NCBI RefSeq assembly: GCF_907165205.1
Contig: NC_058190.1
Location: forward strand, 46,426,116 to 46,490,115
DNA: 64,000 bases
Direction: 5' to 3'
DNA from: Coccinella septempunctata
Taxonomy: Eukaryota > Arthropoda > Insecta > Coleoptera > Coccinellidae
The translations under genes were made by a program, and so were the position numbers. Below, piece after piece: positions 24,501 through 36,500 of the stretch. The number at the start of each line of letters is the position of its first letter. Position 1 is the stretch's first letter. The notes beneath the pieces are model-generated. The model searched no databases, had not been told where the DNA came from, and worked only from the letters and a program-made list of their open reading frames with translations.

Positions 24501-27500
24501 ACCTCCCTCATGACTATTATATTAAAAATGTTCAAGCAAAAGGAGATTATTGGACATAAACGACAAGGCTTTTTCCTAACTTGAAATCTAAGCAAGTTAA
24601 TCCACTTATGGAAATATTATTCGATTGAAATTGATATTCAAATTCAGGGTATATTCGAGAATTAAAAACTTGTATGGAAAGTAGGTATGAAAATGGATAA
24701 CTTGTCCAGCTTCGAATACTCCTGAGATATCACTAGAATTCGAACATAGAATGAGTTACGTTTTAGTAACGATGCTCTTAAACGTAAAAAATTATCAATA
24801 ATGGGTAATCTCAGCTTGAGGACTGGTGAAACATCAACAGGAAGCAAAAAACCCTTGTTGAAATTGCGAATCTTTATAGATTCTTCATCAGGGCTATTTA
24901 TTGAATGAATCAATAAAGATTCGAAACGTTGGCAATTTCAACAAGGGTTTTTCGTTTCCTGTTGATGTTTCACCAGTCCTCAAGCTGAGATTACCCATTA
25001 TTGACCAATTATAGGGACGAGATTTGATAACCAGTAAAAAATTATGTTTCGTATTGTGAACACTTTCATGTAAAACCAATAATTCAGAATTACATTTCTT
25101 TCTTTGTGAACCAGCCAAGAAACACTCAGAACTTATCTAAGTATCATGAAACAATTATTGAAAATTTAATTTTCGATTGGAATCTGTCAAATAAGCTCTT
25201 GATTTCTTTGATCAAACTTGTGAAAGCAGGGATATCGAGGCAAAAGATTAAAATATGAGATTAGATCGGTAGTTTAGAGACGTTATCAGACTACAGCATT
25301 GACCCATAAAACACGTAATCATCAACGTGAATCACTCCACCGAGATACCTGTTACTCAGGGACGATCCCCTCGATAGAAGGACCAAAAACATACGCGAAA
25401 TAAAAAGAAACCTACGTGCAACCACGACACTTACTTGTCAATCCAGAATCTTCGGTGAAGGTGAGGAAACCCCTGCTCATCTCCTCCGTCCTCTGCGTCA
25501 GGATCTTCTGCGTGTTGCGTTTCGGTCCCAGGAGACCGTCGCCGTCCAGGAAGCTGTCCCGCAGCTCGGGATCCTCCTCGTCCACCTCTAGCGGTACCTC
25601 TTCGAGGAGCACAACCTCCGAGTCCTCGATCTTCGTCGACAGATCGTCCTCGGTCACACAAGATAACTGACTGGCCGAATAGACTTCATTTTCGCATTCG
25701 ACGCCACTGGAAAAATCAGAGAATGTGCGCTTGTACTCGCGGCCTACCCCGTTGTTCTCGACGAGAGAAAAACGCTGTTCGTACGTCTCGCGTTCGTTCA
25801 AGCACTTGCGACTGGAAACGTTAACGTGGTCGCGGACGAATAAAACGCCGGTCTAATTGTCTAGTTAATATAGCTGATGGTCGTCCGCTTATCAGGCGCT
25901 CGGGTTCGGATGCGGCTGTCTCGGCGGCCGTTGGTATTTTGAGGCGTGCACGCTCGGGAGTCGAGGCAGAGTCGCGTGTTTTTCAAATCCCCACTAGCGG
26001 CGCGGACTACCTATACTTAGCATGGGAATAGACGACGACGGGATGATGATATGGAATTCACGTGACAACTGGGCTATTGGAGTGGAAAAAGGATTGATGA
26101 CATAGTAACTGTCAGTGGCCGGTCGTGGTCGTAACGTGATTTTTCGAAATTTCCCACCAGCGATGCATTGCTGAATGGGAAATGCGAGTACGATGTCCCA
26201 GCCTATACTACTCTATGTTTTGGGATTGAAAAACGACACGAAACGTTGTCATCAGATTCTCACTCCTATCAATCCATTTTCGAGTGATTGAAATGAAGAA
26301 ATATTTTCGAAACTCATTGTCGTATCAAGATTAAAATTGGACGTACAAACCTCTATCCCCAAATTTTAAAATCAAAACTACTGCTATGACTTGCCATCTC
26401 GCACAAAGATGAAAAGCCTTGAACTCCACATGAGCTGACGCCAAGGACCTAAACATATTCTGCTTAAGTCCCATCTGCTCTTATTCAGAACATTAATGCC
26501 TGTTTGCACCGACTGTTTGAAAGCAGGCACAATGTTAAGTCATGCATATTTCAGTGATTGCTATGGTAACTACTATAGAAATCAGAGAAATAAACAAGCA
26601 TTAAAGTTAAGCCTGTCTTAAATAAGTAGGTGCAAACGGGCATAATTCATGAAAAATATAAGGGGTGGTATCGAGGTCTTGAGTGGAATAATAAGTTGTA
26701 CGTGTTCTAGATATGGAAAAGGTAATTCATAATGCATAAACTTTTTTCTTACAAGAAAATAGTGAAAACTTAAATTTCAACTCAACAGGTTCGTCGGCTA
26801 TGTCCTTATAGGATAGCCCCATACATTCCGTATTTTCTGAAGACTCAGATTTGATTGTAATGGTTCTTATAAGCTCGGTGCTAACACATAATTATTCAAG
26901 GGAAAAATGAGCAATAGTTCGCTCGTTTTCTCTGGATTTCTTTTTGAAAACTCTTTAGAAACTGACACTTTATATATTATAAGACCTGCAGCAGTTTTAT
27001 TTTGATGTATTAATCAAAACTCATAGGAATTATTTGATTTCTATTAAGAAGGATTTGAAGTTGTTATAGGGAAAATTTTCTATACTCCATTGCCCCTTTT
27101 TGTTATACGGCATTAACGCTCAGCTTTTTTAATCTGTGAAATTAATAGAGATAGCTGGTAACTTGTGCGAAAGCTGGAGAAGGGAAGATGGCAAAAAGAC
27201 ATTTTCCAATTTCGGAAAATCATCGAAAAACTCAGCAACAGTAAATGAAAAAGTCGTCATATCGAGATTGTTATGGTCACAATAATAATGAATCCTGATT
27301 ACATAAAGAATGAATGCCTCTTCCAATTGTCTTAGCTTTGAAACCTCAAAACACCTGTGAAGATGCACAGGATATAAATACGTGTAATGTTTACAATATT
27401 GGATGTATCCGTTTTCGAATGAATGAAACCATTAATCAGCATGCAGGTTGTCGATGTTCAATTGCGATGGAACGTGACGATAAAATTAAAGTTTACACAG

Positions 27501-30500
27501 GAAGATCAATTCATATATCTGCTTTATGACAAATTGAATTTTGATCAGAATACTTTGATGTCTATGCCCTGAGAGAAATCTTTCTGTTTGCCCCAAAAAC
27601 TGATTGAAAATATGACAAATTTACCTATGTCCAGTGGGGTAGTTCCCCTCCTTTATTAAAGATTCGTCAAAATCAAACGATTGCAATGAGGTCTATGAAA
27701 TTACGAGATTTATTACTAGAAGAGTTACTCTTTATAAATATGTAACAAATTTAGCTGTACGATGACTTTGTTGGAAGCAGTCACATTAACATGAATTTAT
27801 TATCAAAGATACGTAGGGCATATCTTAATCTGACAAGCTCGAGTATGTACAGGCTGGGCAAAATTCGTTGTCGACTGAGGGGATCTCGAGAACTATAGCA
27901 GCTAAAAGAAAACGGATGACACTTTCTCGTACCTCCTTTTTCGTGACTAATCCAAATCTGAAAACAGAACCAGCCTATCATTTTTAGATATTGAGTTACT
28001 AGCAAAAATTGAGATTTTGACGATTTCGAAAAGTTCTCATAACTTTTTTGTCCTTGAAGTTACATATCTGAAACTTGAACCTTCTTAGACACTTTTATAC
28101 GTAGAATCTACTGACGAAAGATTTTTTTCCAATTCGAAATCAAAAAATAATAGTTTGCATTTGAGAAAACGAAAGTTTGCCTAATGATTCGAAATTAAAA
28201 AATATTTTGAGTCGTCTACATGAAAAAGTGCCTGTAGAAGTTTCAAGTCAGATCTGTAACTTCAAAGACAAAAAAATTTATGAGAACTATTCGAAATCGT
28301 CAATATCTCATTTTTTGCTAATAACTTAAAAACGAAGAATCGTAGAAGGCTACGGTTTTCACCATTTTTTGTTTCTTTGAAAAAAAGCTAGAAAATGTGT
28401 CATTTTCTTCTAGCTGCTATAGCTCTCGAGATCTCCTCAGTAGACAACGAATTTTGCCAACCCTGTACACCTGACGATTTTTTTTAGATCTTTGAAAACC
28501 TGCAGACGCTCTCCCCACCGCTGAAAGTGCATACATCAATGAACTTTTTTTTTATATCTACCATCTAATCTTCAAAATCCACTAGGTCCCCACGAGGATT
28601 TAGCATCGTGGGCTCCCTAACTATTTAGTTCCAGCGCATCTTTTGATATGCAGGTGAATTCGAAGTGAGTGAAGATGAACTGTTTACCTTCACCCACCAG
28701 AAGATGCTTTTGTGATAGCGAAACACGTCTCGTGGTTTAAACACTCATTTTAGTGTCATATATATGTTATTCTGTTTTTAGTTTATAAATATCTGTTGAG
28801 TTTTCTCTAATTATTGGTTAATTATTTCCACTCCAAAAATTCCGAAAAAAGTGGGGACAGTTGAAGAGGTCGATGAAAACTTGTTACTAGAAGAACTACT
28901 TTTTTAGAATATTTACAACACTGAGATCTACTATGATTTCTCTGGGAGATATTCTTGTCGATATTTAACATCCGAAAAATTTCCAATTTCCATTTTTTAT
29001 TGTAGGGATGATATTTAACTTGTTGAATTTGAAATTTTACTTTTCTTTTTTCTTTTGTGGTCAATGACATACACTTTAGGAGTGATTGATTAAGAATTGC
29101 TGTCGAAAACAAGTCTCTTCCACCCTGCAACATTATTTGGAATCTTTGGTAGGAAAATATTACATTGAAAGGAAAGCATGTTTGTTTTTCGAAGTAATGA
29201 AATGAGCACATGCCATCATCCAAATGTTTCCTCATTTAATGCAATAAATCTCCATAAACGGAATAACAAGACAAAAAAGTTTCTTTTGAGTCGAATATCA
29301 TATTCTTGGCAACGCGATGGCTGGTATAGCGAAGCCAAAAAATCGGCGCTAGATAATAAATTAATTAGGGAGTTGTTTTCGTGCTATCCGGTCGATATTA
29401 GAATCCCAACGAATGAAAATATTTCATTATCTGGCCCCTACAAGGACGAATCCATCTAAAAATCCATCATTTATCACTTCGCTGCGAAGTGTAAGGCCGT
29501 AATCGTTGCATAATTGTGATACAAATGTTTGCCGGTTATTTATAAACGGATTTTGAGATTTCTTCCATGACGAGATTTCGATGGGAGGGTGCGATTAGAG
29601 AGTAGTAGGTGCCGGACGATTTTCGGGAAACATTCGAAGATCGGCTGATAAAATAACCACTCGAAATCGTGATACTCACGAATGATCAGAATGATTCAGT
29701 TTTTTGAGCGATATGTGAGGTCATCAATCGCATATCGGTATTATCTTGGAAAGGAAGGGGACTTTTACGTTTGATAGTTTTTTAATTTATTGCGATAAGA
29801 TAGCGATTTTAGAGAAAACCGATCACTTGTTCTCGAGTGGAGGTTTATCATGAAGCGTCATCCCGCAGAATTGTCCCCCACACCTTATAAGGAGTATGAT
29901 AGACGATGATAAAATATCTGATATGCCCTGCCATTTGAAACACTATTCATTTTAATAGTAGATTCCTGAGACCAAAATAAACACTTTTACCCTATACCAT
30001 TTTTTCCGAATCGGCTCGGTTTAAAAGTTACAGGCTGTTGAAAGACCATAAAAATGTTATTTTCAGTTCTATCTCACGAACGCTTTAATCGAATGAAATG
30101 AATTTCGGAATATAGTTTTTCATTCATTTGATGAATCTTTTTGGAACACAAGATATCACCCATGTCTTCCAGTTTCCTCACTATGACCATTACGTACCCT
30201 AAAAATACCAAAAAGACAAAGAACCCAACTCTTGAAACTAAGTTGCACGCTATCTAATGAATATTTTTTGAACGTATTGTAAAATAAAAGAATTCTTCAT
30301 ATTTTCTCATATATAATGCACCGTCTTCGAGTAATTTGATGTTTGAAAATAAAAAATATCTGTGAAATTCGATAAATTGGGTATTTTGACTGAATGCAAC
30401 TTTGTTTAAAAGATCCACAGATGTGTAGTGTCATAGATTCTGCTTGTTATTCTGAAGGGAATTCTGTTTATCCAGGGGTAGCATAGCTTATTATGAAAAC

Positions 30501-33500
30501 TTCAAATGGCTACATCTTTTTATCGGAAAAAATATTATAGAAAAAAGTGTTTCATTTGACCTCAAGAATCTACTGTTGAAATATTTGTACGAGTCAAAGA
30601 CTCACCATGTTGAGAAGCTAAGATATGATGATAAGTCAGCTCATCCACTTCCCCACTCAATGTTCACCAAAATAAGTCAAAGTTTCATATGTCAGTAAAA
30701 TGCCAAAAATTTCATAGACAAAGCTTCACTCTCTTCGTTTCAATAAGAAAAAAAATCAATTTTCTTTATTGCTTCCTGTTCTTCCATTTAAGTCAACTCC
30801 AAAAAGGAAATGGTATATATATTTTGTGATCGTATTATAAGGAACTCAGATATTCAGAACCAAGTCGCTTGGGTAAGGTCTCCAATTCTATATGAACGTA
30901 AAACGTAAAGTTGAACTATTGGAATTATATGGAATTGTTCACAATAAGAAACCTATAACTTGGTTGTTGTGTTGGAAGCTGTGAAGTTATCTTCATTTCT
31001 AACGATACGACAAAGTTTTGCATTCTCCAAAATTTCCTAGATATTTTCAATTGGATTATATTTTTATAAGTGAGTGAACTTATTTATATTTGAAGTTTCG
31101 AAGAAAACCTTGTCGTTTTGGTTTAATAATGATGGTTGCAATCACCATCTCCCTTTGAAAGAGCCCTTTCAATAATAATAAAAGAAATAATAAGATATGT
31201 ATTGCAAAATGAACAGAATACTTTCATTCTTCGAACCATAACATAATTTTTGACATTTCGTATATACAGGCTGTCCCAAAACTAGTGAATCAAATACCAC
31301 ACCACGATAGAGTAGACCAAATATTATCGAATGACACCAACATTAGTTGGTTACCGTTTCCAAAATAATCAGAATTTTATTAAAATACCCAAAGTTGTCG
31401 ATTCTCGAACTATTTTCCTCAATCACAGGGCCAATTTGTGAAAAAGGATATTGATTTTAAATTATATTGAACTAAGATTATTGTTTTATCTCCCCTAATT
31501 GAAATTATCTTAAGTAGTTAATCGATAACCTAAGTAAATGTAAATTAAAACAATTGTTTTTTTTACATGATTTTTATTACTCAGAATAAACCCCCTCTAT
31601 AGGGGTGTTAATATGGGAGAAAAACGCTATCCTTAATCAGAAATTGGACTTGTGATTGAAAAAATAGTTCGAAAATCGGCAACTTTAGGTTAGGTTTCTT
31701 CAGAAACGGTACATTTTTGCTCAACTAATGTTTACGTCATTCGATAGTATTTGATCTACTCTATCGTGGTGTGACGTTTGATTCACTAGTTTTGGGACAC
31801 CCTGTATAAGTCAGATCAAAGTTACTTTTAATTGTTAATACATTACGAACAACGATGATCAGAATATGAAGTAAAATAAGAAAATAACCGAATTAATTTT
31901 TCGCATGATAACCATCATTTTCGTTAATTTATTTCTTAATTGGGTTTGGCAAATATCACATCTCAACTGCCAGATTCCAAGCCCCGGTACCAAATATTTG
32001 CATAGCTTTTATACAACTATCGCATGGATAAACCCACACTCATTGTTAAAAGAACTAGGCAAATGATATAATTCGCCCATTTTTTAATTTAATTATTTTG
32101 CAAGGTTAATGACGATGTAACAAGGTTATCCTAACGTTAGGTACGTACTTGTTCCTCATTTATCGCTTGTTTTGAAACGAAATAATCGAAGATAAAAGCC
32201 GATTTATGCCTTTTTTCTCGTAAATTTTCTGGAGAGGTGAAAGAATACGCCAATTTTTAATGGATAATTGCGAATCTTCAATTCAAAAATTCACCCGGCT
32301 ATCTAAATTCCGAGTTTTTCATGTGAATACGATACACTGATAAATTCAAGTAATGATTTCGATTACTTTGATTTGATCGAGTTTCCTACATCATTGGGCA
32401 CTTGCCTGTTGGAGATTTGAATAAGACTAATCGAAATTTCCTTAAAGGGTGCTGACATTAACACCAATGTAAAAGGCCAACCGACGTAGCCCAAATCGAG
32501 GCTGTATGGAACACGTTAGAAACGTTAATAGACACCTCCTGCGTTTTTAGAAGACACCCTGTATATATGGATCAAATAATAAAATGTTAGGATCCACCCT
32601 AGGGAAGATTTCAAGGAATATCAATTATATTATTCGACAGGCTACACAGTGACGTATTTCCACTGGGACACCGTGTATATAAATATTTTGTTTGGTCCGT
32701 CCTCTATTACGTGCCAGGAAATCTGACGCAAAATCGAAATTGAACACAAAACAACAAAATCTGTAGTTAGCGGTTCAATTGGAATAACGCAGACCTACGA
32801 CCTTTCATCGCATCAAAACACATCGATTTTGATTGGTGCCAATTTTTTCGAATAGATATCTGGTCGTACGTAATACGTTATGCTTCACGAACAATGTGTG
32901 ATTTTTCGATCGGTAAACAAACCTTGACTATTAGTTATCGACGAGTTATAGATAGGCTGCCAATTCTTACATGTTTTCTATGGGGATCGACTATAATCGT
33001 AGACGTAACCGGAAACAGAGATTGGTCCACGGAAATTTTCACAAAATATTTTTGTTTTGTCCTAGAATCTAAACAAAACACATTTATAATGTATCATGTC
33101 TATTACCTACTTTTCTTACGTTTTCTAAGATGAGGACAGAATGGTGGTGATGTGAAAAATAAAATCTACTCTGAACATTTTCTTAGAAAATCCTCTTTCC
33201 AACATTCAAAGTCACCTTAAAATCGGTTGGGCCAATCCGGAGGTTACTCCGGACAAACAGACAGACAAAAAGTATTGATTGAATATAGATAACGTGCATT
33301 TAACCCAAAAAACACAAAAAAGTCCAGATATTCATTGACCACCAAAATGTGTCTTCAGATTAAGGTTTTTATAGGCATATCAATAACAAACCTTCGAAAC
33401 GTGACGATTACTGAGGGGTGGTAGCGATTTAAGAACCATTTTATGAATATTTCACATAAGTACAGATAGATAAAATGAGAAAATTAAGGATATTTTTATA

Positions 33501-36500
33501 GACTATCGAACTAGAGAAACATTATCCAAAATCAGTCAGAAATTAATTCGATGGGAAGGGGGGTGAGCAAAAACACAGGCAAAACAGCTGGTTTGGACAG
33601 AACGGAAAATAGACTACGCTAAGGTCTCTTTCTGCATCCTCTCAGACACAAACTCCTCCCCCTTTCGTTCGAAGAATACGTCATCAGCGATTTTGTAATG
33701 ACGTCAGCAGTTACGTGACGCTCGCGATTTAAGGGTAGGCATTTAGGACACCCCTCCACCTTTCACTTTCAACTTTCAGTATCGATTGCCAAGGCCAGAC
33801 TAGCCGGCTACGTCCCGTGTTGAATTCACCGGGCAAAACAGCTGATTGTTTTTGCATAAGGGAAGAAAATCGTTGAAGTGATGTACTATCTGAGGAATAT
33901 CTAGGGCATTTGATAACAAATCTCTTCCCTCGCACCTCTAATGGCAACCCCCTTTAGAATCTAGAATCTTTAGCACAGCTAAAGTCAATAACTACAGACC
34001 TTCATTTAAAAATAAAAAATAAAGACATCAAACGATCTTCACTAATTTCCCTTGATTATCCATAAATCGACGAATATAACACAGAATCGACATGAGGAAT
34101 TTTTTGCCCTCAATTTTGCAACGTCGTCAATTGCCATAAATAGCGCTAGCCAATAGACTATGAAAGCTAACTCTCTAAGCGTCTTCTAATTCAATTATCA
34201 CCATAGCAACGTAGTCCCATGTTGCCCATCGAGGTTCCGAGCAATAGCGGTAATATGAATTTATACGAGGATATATTGAAAAATTCTTAGCCTACTATAG
34301 AACCAAACAAAATTTCAATGTCAAAATATTTTATTACTTAACATGTTCTCTTCTTAATTGGATACATTCATTACAGCGGTCCTGCAACGTCTCTAGAGCT
34401 TGAAAAAAAATTTTTCTTCTACCTCTGCAAACCAGACCTCCACAGCTTCTATTACTTCCTCGTTCATGATTACTCCATGGCAATCCCAAAGAACTGAAGC
34501 AAGAACTTATCCAGCAGATTTTTGGACACGAAACTTCTAAGGTCTTGGAGAACCAGAGTGTCGCCATTCCATCGATTGTTGCTTTGTTTCTGGTTCGTAG
34601 AAATGTACCCAAGTCTCATCCATAGTAACAATTCGGTTTGAGAAGTCTACATCGTTTTCAAATCGAGCACAGATCGAACACGGTGCTTCTACCCTTACAC
34701 GCTTTTGGTCAACATTCAAACATTTGGGGATCCATTTTGCAGCAATATTTCTCATGTCCAAATTGACGTGAACTATAAGATGAACGCGTTCGTATGAAAT
34801 ATTATGTGCTTCAGATATCCGTTTTAGCCCAATTCGAGGGTCTGATAAAATCATGTCATGAACTGCATCGATATTTTCGGGGACTGACACAGAAACTGGT
34901 CTTCCCGATCGGTCATCATCTTAAATGGAAAATTTACCTCTTTTGCAGTTTGCAGTCCAATTTTTCACGGTCGCATATGAAGAACATCGATCACCAAGGG
35001 TATTAAGCATATCTTCGTAAATCTGCCTACCTCTTAACCCTTTTAAATACAGGTTCTTGATGATGGCTCGATACTCCAATTTTTCGATTCTCACAATTTC
35101 GGTGAAGATCTTCTTTCTTTTAATTTATTGCGTAACTCTGGTTTACTTTTTCGACCTCAAACTTCACACTGACATTTCTAATGAGATATTTTTCGTTGAT
35201 ATTGTAACGCAACATTTTTTATGCATGGAACTGGTCTAGTCTAATAAGATATCAATACATCCTCGTATTTTGAGTTGTCCATGCATTTATAGTTGGCTTC
35301 ACTAATAGTAATCATAAACCCGCGTATCTGAGACAATCTTCAATTGAATTTATTGGAAAACTCTTCATTTCACGTGATAAACGATAGAACGTTTCCCGAA
35401 TACTCCATCTCTGAATGAAGCCAATTGTTGAGCAGTCAGCAGTATGGGAACGAGCCTTACATCTCCATCTACGGAAGAAATAATAGCGGAGCTTGTATCT
35501 GTCTTCGCACCCCGTTTAAAAAATCAGCAGATCGTACAATGGCAGATAATGAGAATAGATCGGTTATTGTGCGAGATGAATTATTGGCGCGTAACATCGG
35601 CGAAAAAACCGCAAATGAGCTCCGCATAACTCAACGCAGCATGGGTCTCTCGGGCATTACAGACCATCCACCAAGGCGACCATTGAATTATTTATCACCG
35701 CTCTATCTGCCCTCAGACCCCGTCGGGACTATGTGAAAGTAGACAAGTCGAACGGCAGAAAAATGCGCTCGCATGAGGCAAAACGAATGGGTCATATTTA
35801 TGTTTTCGTGTCTAACGGTTGTGCGGATAAACGAACCCGAGCTTGTGTGCACCGTCGTGGGCGTGCGAGAAAGCTGTTGAGATTGGCGAAGATATCGGGG
35901 AGATATCTGAGGGAATGAAGGTTTTAGCGGCATGCAGACAGGAATTAAATTCAGCCCGGGTAGCTCAGTTGGAAGAGTACCTGACCGGTAATCGGGGGGT
36001 CGTAGGTTCGAATCCTGCTCTGGGTGGTATTTTTTTCAGAATTCAATTCCTGTCTGCATGCCGCCAAAAACCTTCATTTCATTATATTTCAAACACTAAA
36101 ACTATCATCACAATATCTGAGGGGTTTAAGGTATGATTGCGACCAAGGCAACTTCTACTGCATGAGATTCGGCTTCTTGTTCTCCAAGTGCTACTGCCGG
36201 TAGTTCTGCTTCAGCCATTGGCTAGCACCTCACCAGTAATTTTTCTGCTCCTCCTGTTGCCTCTTATCGCCAAAATATAGCAAGAACGCCTTTTATTTGC
36301 CCGGACCATTCCTGTAGCCCATGCAAAAAAGATTTGGAAGAGGAATTTGTAGCAGCCTTGTCCATTCCCCATTAAGCTGGAGGCGAGCTGTATATGGCTT
36401 AGGAGCAAGAACAGCTCTGATGGAAGGCATAATAGAGCTAGGTGCAGTGCAGTGTAACCCCCAAAAAATCTATAATCTACCTCTAATTCAGTTGGTTATG

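Larger units (their letters stand above)
18397..25434. other. sima: HIF intron 8 (7.0 kb)
   Basis: It contains family-F element 21363..21993, a TIR element at 23322..24187 and a 210-bp hairpin at 24795..25004. Elsewhere it is AT-rich sequence with no recognised exon. The open frames at 19006, 19990, 20865, 22369 and 22768 have no family resemblance. Confidence 0.65.

Noticed and set aside
25431..25661. Gly/Arg-rich minus-strand frame over HIF exon 8
   Set aside because: Shadow frame of exon 8; the supported frame continues the PAC motif and has matching phases.
29178..29459. 93-codon plus-strand frame
   Set aside because: No recognisable domain, AT-rich codons, no neighbouring exons.
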